Shown here: in pieces, positions 33,116-39,779 of the stretch
Layout of the letters: every line of letters begins with the position of its first letter
Numbering within the stretch: the stretch's first letter is position 1
Assembly (NCBI GenBank): GCA_937919015.1
Contig: CALFPN010000057.1
Coordinates: forward strand, 1 to 39,779
DNA from: an uncultured Clostridia bacterium
GTDB taxonomy: Bacteria > Bacillota > Clostridia > Lachnospirales > Anaerotignaceae
Length of the DNA stretch: 39,779 nt
Direction: 5' to 3'
The notes under the pieces: generated by a model
The model's input: only the letters and a program-made list of their open reading frames with translations
Database searches by the model: none
What the model was told of the DNA's origin: nothing
Translations under genes and position numbers: made by a program

Positions 33116-33544
33116 TCAGAACTGGTCGGCAAGGGCTAAGGTTAGAAGCAGTCCGGCCAGTCGAGCGGAATGTGCCGAAAGGGCGTCGTCCGATGGAACG
33201 CCCTCTGCGCTGCGGGCTTCCAGCAGATTTCCGGCAGAGAGCTCCTGCACGTTTTGGTGGATATGCTGCATGGTATGCAGGAAAAGCAGGCTCTGGGCCA
33301 TGCGGTCGATCTGATCTTTGCCATTTTCATCGGCAAAAGCGGACAGAGCACGCAGAAGGGTCACTTCCTTTGGGGGGTGTTCCACAGAAAAATTTTTTTC
33401 TGTTTTGGCGGCAGTGCGGATTTTTTGTACATATTCCGTTTCTATGGTATTCCGCAGAGCAGAAAGCATCTGATTAAAATCCCGTTCCAGTCCGTTGGTT
33501 TGCTGCAGGGAGCGGGCAAGGGCGTAAAGGGTATTTTCTGACAT
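33116..33544 (-). CDS. Uncharacterised 142-residue protein
   Basis: I do not recognise this family. The product is soluble, mostly helical and has no membrane segment, signal peptide or cysteine cluster. A histidine-rich stretch HTMQHIHQ lies around 89-96. The ribosome site AGGTGG lies upstream of ATG 33544. It begins 21 bp after the stop of the truncated subtilase gene on the same strand, so the two probably formed an operon, and a role linked to that protease is the only contextual hint. Confidence 0.6.
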   Translation of the reverse strand: MSENTLYALARSLQQTNGLERDFNQMLSALRNTIETEYVQKIRTAAKTEKNFSVEHPPKEVTLLRALSAFADENGKDQIDRMAQSLLFLHTMQHIHQNVQELSAGNLLEARSAEGVPSDDALSAHSARLAGLLLTLALADQF

Positions 33545-33565
33545 GGTTCAGCCACCTTTCTGTTA

Positions 33566-34258
33566 TCATGTTAGGATCAATTCTCTGGTCAGGAGTCCTT
33601 CCGTCGGCAGGGTGAGCTGCAGCAGCATGTTTTTGATTTCCCGCGGATGGGCCCGTGGATGGCGTTCCAGCAGGAGGGCTGCGGCACCGCTGACCAAAGG
33701 CGTTGCCATGGATGCGCCGCTCATACGAATATAATGGGCATTTACCATATTCTGACGGCAGCGATTGGGCAGGGTAAAATCATAATCGGGAGAGAGGACA
33801 GAAATGACATCATCCCCCATAGCCCAGAGGTCTGGGCCTTCTTCCTTTGTGAAGCGGGAAAAGGCGGTGTTTTGGAAATAATGCCGATCTTCCCAGGCTC
33901 CGACGGAAATGACGCCGCTGCTGACGGCGGGAGGGGGGCGGTGCCCGCTGTGTCCATCGGGATTTCCTGCGGCGGCCACCACAACAATGCCGGCCTGCCA
34001 GAGCCGTTCCACAGCTTCTTTCAAAGGAAGATTCACCTTTCTGTCGTTTGTGCCGATGGAAAGATTCACTACTCTGATATTATATTTGCGGAAATTGTCC
34101 ATTATCCATCGAAGGGCGCGAACGGCCTGAGCGGAATTTCCCTGACCGCCTCTGTCGAGGATCTTGATGGAAACGATATTTACATGGGGGGCAATCCCAC
34201 AATAGATGCCCTGAGAAAGGATACCGTTTCCGCAGGCAATACCCGTGACATGGATCAC
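33566..34258 (-). pseudogene. S8 family serine peptidase lacking its N-terminal catalytic part
   Basis: Subtilase fold from about the His motif onward: HVTGIACGNG, then GIAPHVNIVSIKILDRGGQG, NIRVVNLSIGTNDRK, GIVVVAAAGNPDG (oxyanion Asn) and the nucleophile motif SGASMATPLVSGAAALL. The catalytic Asp segment is absent. The HGTHV motif is reduced to P-V-I-H-V, so the catalytic His is lost as well. The only start (GTG 34258) has no ribosome site, and the frame runs back without ATG, GTG or TTG to a TGA. About 80-100 N-terminal residues are missing compared with clostridial relatives. A 20-base palindrome sits exactly at the break. Most likely a deletion remnant, unless the missing part has been lost in assembly. 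Confidence 0.75.
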
Positions 34259-34261
34259 GGG
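34242..34261. repeat. Palindrome at the subtilase breakpoint
   Basis: CCCGTGA / TCACGGG with a six-base centre, coinciding with the point where homology to S8 peptidases stops. Confidence 0.6.
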
Positions 34262-34289
34262 AGCAGAGAAGGGGAAAGATAGGATTTCC

Positions 34290-34318
34290 TTGCTTTTTAT
34301 GCCTGTTTGCGGTAAAAT
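34290..34318 (+). promoter_or_regulatory. Candidate promoter of the zinc-ribbon membrane protein gene
   Basis: TTGCTT, 17 bases, TAAAAT, 36 bp before the GTG start. Confidence 0.5.
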
Positions 34319-34353
34319 AATATCAATGAAACGGGAAAAAGGAGGAAATCATC

Positions 34354-34623
34354 GTGCAAGCCTTAACCGATAAAGGAAGTGCCCTGAAGGCAAAATTCAA
34401 AAAATTCCAGAAACTCAGCGTGGTGCTTTACGCTCTGGCAGCCATTGCATTTGTATTTGCATCTAATATCCCTTTGGCAATCATTCTTGTTGTTTTGGAT
34501 ATTTTTCTGGAAACAAAGCTGTATGTTTGCCCTCATTGCGGGAAAACACTGGATTGCCGCAGAAAGATCCATGATGATGTGACATGCCCCAAATGTCAGA
34601 AATATATTTTCAGAGGACTTTGA
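34354..34623 (+). CDS. Small membrane protein with C-terminal zinc ribbon
   Basis: An 89-residue protein with GTG start and a strong AAAGGAGG site. A basic N-terminus (1-20) leads into two adjacent hydrophobic segments (about 22-50), followed by a zinc-ribbon with C59-P-H-C62 and C77-P-K-C80. The layout suggests a membrane-tethered metal-binding domain on one face. The family is not known to me. It has its own promoter and terminator, so it is a single-gene unit. Confidence 0.75.
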   Translation: MQALTDKGSALKAKFKKFQKLSVVLYALAAIAFVFASNIPLAIILVVLDIFLETKLYVCPHCGKTLDCRRKIHDDVTCPKCQKYIFRGL

Positions 34624-34635
34624 TCTAGGAATAAA

Positions 34636-34663
34636 AAGCCTTAACTCGCAAGGGTTAAGGCTT
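34636..34663 (+). terminator. Terminator after the zinc-ribbon membrane protein gene
   Basis: Ten-base stem AAGCCTTAAC / GTTAAGGCTT with an eight-base loop and a following CTTTATT tract. Confidence 0.8.
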
Positions 34664-34725
34664 CTTTATTATGTTGGAAAAGCAGAACGGCATATCTTTT
34701 TAAAAAGAGAAAAAGGAGCAGTTCT

Positions 34726-35676
34726 ATGAAGCAGGAAATGGCGGCAATTTACTGCAGGCTTTCTGTGGAGGATCGGGAAAAGGAACAGGAGGAAAGCGAA
34801 AGTATCCGCAATCAACGGGCTCTTTTGCTGGAGTATGCAGCAAAACAGGGATGGTTGGTTTATGATATTTACGCCGATGAAGACTATTCCGGCCTGCGGG
34901 AGGATCGACCGGAATTTCAGCGCATGCTGCAGGATGCGGAAAAGGGGCGGTTTTCTGTGATCCTTTGCAAGACCCAGTCCCGTTTTACCAGAAATGCAGT
35001 GACAGCAGAATATTATCTCCATGGAAAATTCCCGTTGTGGGGAATTCGTTTTGTGACGGCGGTGGATCATGTGGATACGGCCTTTCGTGCCAACAAAAAA
35101 GCCAGACAGATCAACAGTCTGGTCAATGAATGGTATTCGGAAGAGCTTTCGGAAAATATTCGGGCGGTGTTCCGCAGAAAAATGGAGGAAGGAAAGTTTC
35201 TGGGAAATTATGCGCCCTACGGCTATCGGAAAGACCCGAAAGACCGGCATCATCTGGTCATTGATCCGGAAACGGCACCGATCGTGAAGCAAATATATGG
35301 GTTGTATTTATCGGGTCTTTCCTGTAAAATGGTTGCAGAAAGGCTGACAAAATGGGCGATTCCTACGCCTTCTCAGGTGAAAAAAAGCCGCGGACAGGAT
35401 CTGGGCAGAAAGGACTGCCGGAAATGGTCTGCAGGAACGGTGCGAAAGATCCTGAGAAATCCGGTTTATCTGGGTCATATGGTGCAGGGGAAGGAAGAGA
35501 AAATCAGTTTTAAGGAGAAAAAAGTCCAAGAATTACCGAAAAATCGATGGTGTGTGGTGGAAAATACCCATGAACCTGTGATAGAAAGAACGGTTTTCGA
35601 GGAAACAGGGAGAATGATGAAACGGGGCAAAAAACGTTTTCCCGTAGAAGAAATGCAAGGAGGAAATCAGAAATGA
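34726..35676 (+). CDS. Serine recombinase of the large-serine-recombinase family, short form
   Basis: The resolvase/invertase catalytic domain covers about 1-150: the nucleophile is Ser13 in YCRLSVED, and the activating arginines lie in QSRFTRN (about 86-92). The recombinase domain covers about 160-270 (GNYAPYGYRKDP, then VIDPETAPIVKQIYGLYLSGLS and WSAGTVRKILRNPVYLG). Typical TndX-like relatives continue with a zinc beta-ribbon and coiled coil to 450-550 residues; this one stops at 316, just after RTVFEETGRMM. No integrase target, phage or conjugation genes are next to it. The gene end carries the AAGGAGG site of the next gene, and the two overlap by 4 bp (ATGA). Confidence 0.88.
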   Translation: MKQEMAAIYCRLSVEDREKEQEESESIRNQRALLLEYAAKQGWLVYDIYADEDYSGLREDRPEFQRMLQDAEKGRFSVILCKTQSRFTRNAVTAEYYLHGKFPLWGIRFVTAVDHVDTAFRANKKARQINSLVNEWYSEELSENIRAVFRRKMEEGKFLGNYAPYGYRKDPKDRHHLVIDPETAPIVKQIYGLYLSGLSCKMVAERLTKWAIPTPSQVKKSRGQDLGRKDCRKWSAGTVRKILRNPVYLGHMVQGKEEKISFKEKKVQELPKNRWCVVENTHEPVIERTVFEETGRMMKRGKKRFPVEEMQGGNQK

Positions 35677-36239
35677 AAAAAAGAATGTTAGCGATGGTAT
35701 TTGCGGTGGTAATGGTTTGTGGCATGGCGGGCTGCGGCGGCAGTGGAAAAGTGCAGCCGGAAAACGAAAATCCGATTGCAACAGAAATGCAGGCAGAACT
35801 ACAGTCTTATGCAGCGGATCTGGATGCAGCGGCAGCAACGGAAGCAGGATTATTCACGATTGCCAATGGCGCAGTTGTCGGCGGACAGGAACATTGGGAT
35901 GCATTTATGGCAGAAGAAACAGAATCTGTGATCCTGTGCCAGTTTTCCAAAAATGGCGGGGCGATGCTGGACTATGTGCAGAGACAGGAAGATGGTTCTT
36001 ATCTGGTCGTGTCTGATGTAACAAGAGATGGCTATGAATACGAAGAAAAAGAAGATTATAAAACACAGAGTTTTACAGAAATCAAAGTGTTTGAAAACTT
36101 TACCGTGCAGGAAGGCGGTACACCCCATACTGTCTGCGTTATGACAAACGATGCAGATCTGGATGCAGCAACATTCCTGAAGTACTGGAATGAACTGTCT
36201 TATGAAGAAAACGGTGCATTCATGCTCTTTGTAATCTAA
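35673..36239 (+). CDS. Unknown lipoprotein, translationally coupled to the recombinase
   Basis: A 188-residue lipoprotein: basic start, hydrophobic core and lipobox MAGC with lipidated Cys21, then an acidic, Asp/Glu/Ala-rich mature part with a beta-rich second half. I do not recognise the domain. Its ATG overlaps the recombinase TGA (ATGA) and its AAGGAGG site lies within the recombinase's last codons, so it is probably expressed with it. A strong terminator ends the pair. No export or modification partner is adjacent. Confidence 0.75.
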   Translation: MKKRMLAMVFAVVMVCGMAGCGGSGKVQPENENPIATEMQAELQSYAADLDAAAATEAGLFTIANGAVVGGQEHWDAFMAEETESVILCQFSKNGGAMLDYVQRQEDGSYLVVSDVTRDGYEYEEKEDYKTQSFTEIKVFENFTVQEGGTPHTVCVMTNDADLDAATFLKYWNELSYEENGAFMLFVI

Positions 36240-36263
36240 GCGTAGAAAACCATAGAAAGTAAT

Positions 36264-36304
36264 AAAAAGCCAGTCAAACCATTTATGGGATTGACTGGCT
36301 TTTT
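36264..36304 (+). terminator. Terminator of the recombinase-lipoprotein pair
   Basis: Fourteen-base perfect stem AAAAAGCCAGTCAA / TTGACTGGCTTTTT with a 13-base loop, T-rich end. Confidence 0.9.
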
Positions 36305-36314
36305 ATACTTTCGT

Positions 36315-36389
36315 AGGTTTGCGGAGCAAACCTGCATAGTTCGAAGAACTGTGGACCCGTTAGGGCATAAGAGTAAGGCGAAGCCTTAC
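36315..36389. repeat. Array of three hairpins with GNA triloops
   Basis: AGGTTTGC-GGA-GCAAACCT (36315-36333), CATAGTTC-GAA-GAACTGTG (36335-36353, one wobble) and GTAAGGC-GAA-GCCTTAC (36373-36389). All loops are GNA triplets, two of them closed by GC...GC. The array lies between the terminator of the lipoprotein gene and the end of the gntR gene. Confidence 0.7.
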
Positions 36390-36411
36390 GAATGATGGTT
36401 TTCGTTTTTCT

Positions 36412-37095
36412 TTAATCAGGATGTACCATTTGATTTACTTTAAAGATCAGCCGCAGGGCTTTGTTGGAATTTTCCAGATGGATTTCAATGGCTCTGCGCA
36501 GGGCATCCAGATCAGAAGCCAGTGCAGCATCCAGAATGGCCTGATGTTCCTGCACACATTCCATATCTCTGTATTTTGGCTGGCTCACATACATGCCGGA
36601 AGCATAGGTAAAGGGCTGCATGCTACGGAAAACATCAACGGCTTTCTGGTTACCGGATGCTTTCAGATACAGTGTATGAAATTCAAAATCCAGTTCAAAA
36701 TATTCTTCTGGTTTATGCTCGGAATCATTTCCGGAAATAAACGCATTCTGCTTTTCCAGATTATCAATCAGCTGCTGGCGCAGGTCTGCGTTATAGTTCA
36801 GCGTTGTCACGATATCCTTGATAAAAAAAGTATCCATCATCAGACGCATATCAAAAATATCAGACATTTCGTGGGGAGTCATCGTCCGCACGCTCATCCC
36901 TTTGTTCGGTGTGTTTATCACAATTTTTTCGTCCGCCAGCCTTTGCAGGGCCTGCTTCACCGGTGTGTCACTGACATCGTATTTTCTTGCCAGTTCTTTG
37001 ATATTCAGTTTTTCTCCTGGCTGAAAAATCTTTGTGTTGATATCATCTTTGATATCCTGATAGATCTTATCGGTCAGTGTCAATTTTTTCCCCAT
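36412..37095 (-). CDS. GntR-family regulator, FadR subfamily (FCD domain)
   Basis: A 227-residue repressor-type protein. The GntR winged helix covers about 5-70 (DKIYQDIKDDINTKIFQPGEKL, then ELARKYDVSDTPVKQALQRLADE). An FCD ligand-binding domain covers about 75-220 with the usual arginine-rich helix (MRLMMDTFFIKD) and the histidines expected to bind metal (FHTLYL, then EHQAIL). I chose ATG 37095 (MGKKLTL) with GAGGAG before it; a longer frame from 37122 would bury that site. It diverges from the TRAP operon, which it probably controls in response to a carboxylate or sugar acid. Confidence 0.88.
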   Translation of the reverse strand: MGKKLTLTDKIYQDIKDDINTKIFQPGEKLNIKELARKYDVSDTPVKQALQRLADEKIVINTPNKGMSVRTMTPHEMSDIFDMRLMMDTFFIKDIVTTLNYNADLRQQLIDNLEKQNAFISGNDSEHKPEEYFELDFEFHTLYLKASGNQKAVDVFRSMQPFTYASGMYVSQPKYRDMECVQEHQAILDAALASDLDALRRAIEIHLENSNKALRLIFKVNQMVHPD

Positions 37096-37187
37096 AAAAT
37101 CTCCTCTTTCAATTTTTTTCATTACATAGGTTTTGTTTTTGATTATCCGCTGCTGTTGTAAGACAGGGGTAAAGAATTTCTAATTGT

Positions 37188-37217
37188 ATTATACCCTTGC
37201 TAAAGGGAAAAAGTCTA
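37188..37217 (-). promoter_or_regulatory. Candidate promoter of the gntR gene
   Basis: On the minus strand TAGACT, 18 bases, TATAAT, about 93 bp before the start. The -10 is perfect and the -35 weak. Confidence 0.45.
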
Positions 37218-37458
37218 TAATTTTTTTGTTAAAAACCTTTATTTTTGAAAATAAGACACAAAATAGATTAAAAAATAATTTTAAAACTTCATTTTGAAAT
37301 GAAAAAAACTATAAAACTTCAAAAAATAGCTGTTTTAATATGTAAAAAATGTCTTATCATTTTCTTTTTGTGATGTATCTAAGTGCTATTATACATTTTT
37401 AACAAAAAAAGAGTTTTGATTCAAAGAAAAATAGCATTTATTTTGGATTTTTTGTTTA

Positions 37459-37487
37459 TTGACAGTGAAAATTTTGAGTATTATAAT
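37459..37487 (+). promoter_or_regulatory. Consensus SigA promoter of the TRAP operon
   Basis: TTGACA (37459-37464), 17 bases, TATAAT (37482-37487): a perfect match. Such strength suggests that repression is the main control. Confidence 0.9.
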
Positions 37488-37519
37488 TCAAAAAAAGACG
37501 GATTTTGTCTTAAATAAAT

Positions 37520-37536
37520 CTTTTTCGCGAAAAAAG
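37520..37536. promoter_or_regulatory. Palindrome downstream of the TRAP promoter, candidate operator
   Basis: CTTTTTCGCGAAAAAAG (near-perfect dyad around CGCG) about 25-40 bases after the expected transcription start: a position suited to repression by the divergent GntR protein. The link is inferred. Confidence 0.4.
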
Positions 37537-37654
37537 AGGTTTTATGATCGGGATTTGTGTTACAAACGGAATGCAAAAGATTTTTCTCTTCCGAGAGAAA
37601 GGCGGAATGGAAAAATGTCCCGGAATGGTAGTTCAATATTGAGGAGGGAAAACT

Positions 37655-38776
37655 ATGAGGTTAAAAAGAGGTATCGCTGCGATGCTGGCGGCGGTAACAG
37701 TGTTTGGTCTGGCAGGCTGCGGCGGTTCTGAAAAAGAAACAACCGATGGCACAGAAAGCACAGCAACAAAGAACACAGGTTTTGTAGAAAAGAAAGTGGA
37801 ACCTGTAAATTTTGACTCCGGTGTAGAACTGACAAGTGACTGCTATCACTTTATCTATGCACTGGGCAATGCACCTGCGACCATCGACGCTGCAAAATTT
37901 TTCAAAATGCGTCTGGAACAGGAATCCAAAGGCACACTGAGCTGCGACATCTACACAGATAACGTTCTGGGCTCTGAACGTGAGCTGTTGGAAGGCTGTC
38001 AGTTTGGTAATTACGACATTGTTCTGGCAACAAACGCTACAGTAGCTTCTTTTGATAACGACATCTTCTGTCTGGATATTCCTTGGCTTTTTGAGAATAA
38101 ACAACAGGTTTACGAAGTTCTGGATGGCCCTCTGGGTGACAGACTGGCGAAGGGTCTGGAAAGCAAAGGTTTCAAACTGCTGCAGTGGCAGGAAAACTCT
38201 TTCCGTACACTGTCCACAAACAAGAAGATCGAAAAAATGTCTGACCTGGAAGGGATCAAGATCCGTATCATGGAAAACGAACTGCAGCTGCAGCAGTGGA
38301 AAAACTACGGTGCGAACCCCACACCCATGGCTTTCACAGAACTGTTTACAGCTCTGCAGCAGAAAACAGTAGACGCACAGGATAATGGTGCCGAACTGAC
38401 ATGGCAGACAAAATTCTACGAAGTACAGAGCCACTACACATATACAAAACACATTTACTCTCCTTACCTGATCCTGATGAGTAAGGAAAAATTTGATGGC
38501 CTGACTCCCGAACAGCAGGAAATCGTACTGAAAGTTTCCGATGAAGCGGTTGCTTACGAACGTGAACGTGTATCCGAATACGAAGAAATCGCTCTGGAAA
38601 ACATCAAAAACACAATGGAATACAACGAACTGTCTCACGAAGCTGTGGAAGAATTCAAAGCAGCTTGTGCAGGTCTGAAAGATATGGCTTATGAAAAAGT
38701 AAAAGATCCTTCTGTTGTAGACCTGCTGTATAGTGAAGTTGAAAAAGCAAAAGTAAAATTCCCTGCTGAAGGTTAA
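37655..38776 (+). CDS. dctP: TRAP transporter substrate-binding lipoprotein
   Basis: Extracytoplasmic solute receptor (373 residues) of a TRAP transporter. Lipobox LAGC with lipidated Cys22, then a Thr/Ser/Glu-rich linker. The DctP fold follows, with NVLGSERELLEGCQFGNYDIV, FRTLSTNKKI...DLEGIKIRIMEN (the conserved Arg that usually grips the carboxylate) and TPMAFTELFTALQQKTVDAQDN. GAGGAGGG precedes the ATG. The three genes dctP-dctQ-dctM follow in order. The substrate is probably an organic or sugar acid, but cannot be specified. Confidence 0.94.
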   Translation: MRLKRGIAAMLAAVTVFGLAGCGGSEKETTDGTESTATKNTGFVEKKVEPVNFDSGVELTSDCYHFIYALGNAPATIDAAKFFKMRLEQESKGTLSCDIYTDNVLGSERELLEGCQFGNYDIVLATNATVASFDNDIFCLDIPWLFENKQQVYEVLDGPLGDRLAKGLESKGFKLLQWQENSFRTLSTNKKIEKMSDLEGIKIRIMENELQLQQWKNYGANPTPMAFTELFTALQQKTVDAQDNGAELTWQTKFYEVQSHYTYTKHIYSPYLILMSKEKFDGLTPEQQEIVLKVSDEAVAYERERVSEYEEIALENIKNTMEYNELSHEAVEEFKAACAGLKDMAYEKVKDPSVVDLLYSEVEKAKVKFPAEG

Positions 38777-38796
38777 TAGGAAAGGGGAGGAAAATA

Positions 38797-39291
38797 ATGT
38801 TGAAAAAAATTTGGGACAATCTGGAGGAATTTTTCATCATTCCACTGATTTTTGCAATGAGTATTATTATCTTTATTCAGGTAATCTGCCGTTATGTATT
38901 CCAGAACTCTCTGACATGGTCTGAAGAGCTGGCAAGATATATGTTCGTATGGCTGGTATACTTCTCTGTAAGCTTCACAGCAAGACGAGAAAAACACATC
39001 CGTATCGATGCTGCCATCAATCTGTATCCAAAAAAACTGCGCCCTTATGTTGAAATCCTGAGCGAAATCATTGTTCTGGCATTCTCCATCTTCATCGCGG
39101 TAACAGGCGTAACAGTATATCATAAGATCGCCTGGTCCGGTCAGATGTCTCCTGCGATTCGTATCCCCATGCAGTTCGTATATGCGGCACCCATGGTTGG
39201 TATGGCACTGACAGCGATTCGTCAGCTGCAGTGTATCGTAAAAAGAGTGAAAAATCTGAAAAATCATACTGAGGAGGTGGCTGAAGCATGA
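38797..39291 (+). CDS. dctQ: TRAP transporter small permease
   Basis: Four-helix small membrane subunit (164 residues). The conserved SLTWSEELARYMFVWLVYFS segment (about 43-62) and the REKHIRIDA motif (about 68-76) are typical of DctQ. It begins 20 bp after dctP and overlaps dctM by 4 bp (ATGA). It forms the membrane complex with DctM and is needed for transport. Confidence 0.93.
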   Translation: MLKKIWDNLEEFFIIPLIFAMSIIIFIQVICRYVFQNSLTWSEELARYMFVWLVYFSVSFTARREKHIRIDAAINLYPKKLRPYVEILSEIIVLAFSIFIAVTGVTVYHKIAWSGQMSPAIRIPMQFVYAAPMVGMALTAIRQLQCIVKRVKNLKNHTEEVAEA

Positions 39292-39779
39292 CAGGTACAA
39301 TTGCTGCAGTAGTATTTCTTACATTGATCGTATGTCTGGTGCTGACAGTTCCCATCGGTTTCTCTCTGGGTATTGCATCTCTGGGCTATATTCTTTATAC
39401 AAAACAGCTGACACTCGGCTTTATCGCACAGAACATGGTAACTGGCTGCGACTCTTTCCCTACCATGGCCATCCCCTTCTTCATCTTTGCCGGTGAACTG
39501 ATGGGCGGCGGCGGTATCTCCAAGAGACTGCTGAACCTGGCATCCGTATTCTTCGGCAGAATTCAGGGTGGTCTGGCCATCGTAACAGTAGTAGTATGTA
39601 TGTTCTTTGCTGCTATTTCCGGTTCCGGCCCTGCTACAGTAGCGGCTGTAGGCGGTATGGTAGTTCCTACAATGCTGGAAAAAGGTTATGATAAAAAATT
39701 CGTACTGGCTCTGATCGCAGCAGCTGGTTCCATCGGTGTTATCATCCCTCCTTCCATCCCCATGGTTATCTATGCGGTA
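39288..39779 (+). CDS. dctM: TRAP transporter large permease, 5' part (cut by window end)
   Basis: The frame from ATG 39288 stays open to the window end (164 codons). A GAGGAGG site lies ahead of the start, inside the dctQ end. Family signatures: TVPIGFSLGIASLGYILYT near the start, DSFPTMAIPFFIFAGELMG, ISGSGPATVAAVGGMVVPTM and the IIPPSIPMVIYAV segment at the edge. DctM is the ion-coupled transport subunit of about 430 residues, so roughly 260 residues are beyond the window. Confidence 0.93.
   Translation, partial: MTGTIAAVVFLTLIVCLVLTVPIGFSLGIASLGYILYTKQLTLGFIAQNMVTGCDSFPTMAIPFFIFAGELMGGGGISKRLLNLASVFFGRIQGGLAIVTVVVCMFFAAISGSGPATVAAVGGMVVPTMLEKGYDKKFVLALIAAAGSIGVIIPPSIPMVIYAV

Larger units (their letters stand above)
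37096..37654. other. AT-rich divergent control region of gntR and the TRAP operon
   Basis: No gene seen. It holds the gntR promoter, about 240 bp of very AT-rich sequence with many A and T runs (37200-37440), the consensus dctP promoter and a 168-base leader with a palindrome at 37520-37536. Confidence 0.7.

Noticed and set aside
34726..35676. Prophage or integrative element around the serine recombinase
   Set aside because: No capsid, portal, relaxase, repressor or direct repeat was found nearby; flanking genes look chromosomal. Only the recombinase itself is mobile-element-like.
1..39779. CRISPR arrays, tRNA or rRNA genes
   Set aside because: No regularly spaced direct repeats and no cloverleaf or rRNA signatures were seen by eye; a covariance-model scan could still find a missed tRNA.

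Overview
The window looks like a chromosomal segment of an anaerobic, spore-forming, rod-shaped member of the Clostridia (Lachnospirales / Anaerotignum-like; the taxon is inferred from gene content). The evidence is a GerA-type germinant receptor operon, spoIIR, an Rnf complex, a T-box leader on alaS, an ECF30-type SigV/RsiV pair, a BrnQ carrier and a TRAP transporter. No rRNA, tRNA, CRISPR array or complete mobile element was found.

Region by region. (1) 1-1440: an AT-rich mobile-element-like end runs in frame into a patchwork ORF made of a DpnD/PcfM-like start, the 3' part of a YqeK HD hydrolase and the C-terminal two-thirds of a TolC-family protein; a good terminator follows. (2) 1441-5900: sporulation block gerA-gerB-gerC-spoIIR, with a sigma-G-like promoter before gerA, a sigma-F-like promoter before spoIIR, and a frameshift in gerC. 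(3) 5904-15797, all minus strand: a cell-shape and division cluster, transcribed DUF4321, mreB, mreC, mreD, PBP2, minC, minD, minE, rodA, a divergent mgsA homologue and DUF1294. (4) 15930-21121, minus: rnfCDGEAB with its own promoter and terminator. (5) 21458-27390, plus: rpoN, a MocR-type regulator, then promoter, T-box and alaS. (6) 27540-31690, minus: a secreted stalk-domain protein, rsiV-sigV, brnQ. (7) 32223-36400: an accessory patch with an XRE regulator, an unknown protein plus an N-terminally deleted subtilase, a zinc-ribbon membrane protein, and a short serine recombinase translationally coupled to a lipoprotein. (8) 36412-39779: a FadR-type GntR regulator divergent from a TRAP operon (dctP, dctQ, dctM cut by the window end).

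How the genes fit together: the mre/PBP2/rodA genes build the lateral wall and min places the septum. rnf couples reduced ferredoxin oxidation to NAD+ reduction and an ion gradient, and the TRAP transporter can use such a gradient. gerABC and spoIIR serve opposite ends of the spore cycle. The SigV/RsiV pair is the typical lysozyme-stress switch.

The items most worth a second look are: the MgsA homologue that lacks three canonical active-site residues; the recombinase-lipoprotein pair followed by an array of GNA-triloop hairpins; the dispersed palindromic repeats bracketing alaS; the degenerate flavinylation site in RnfG; and the three-part chimeric ORF at the left end, which may be a genuine rearrangement or an assembly artefact.
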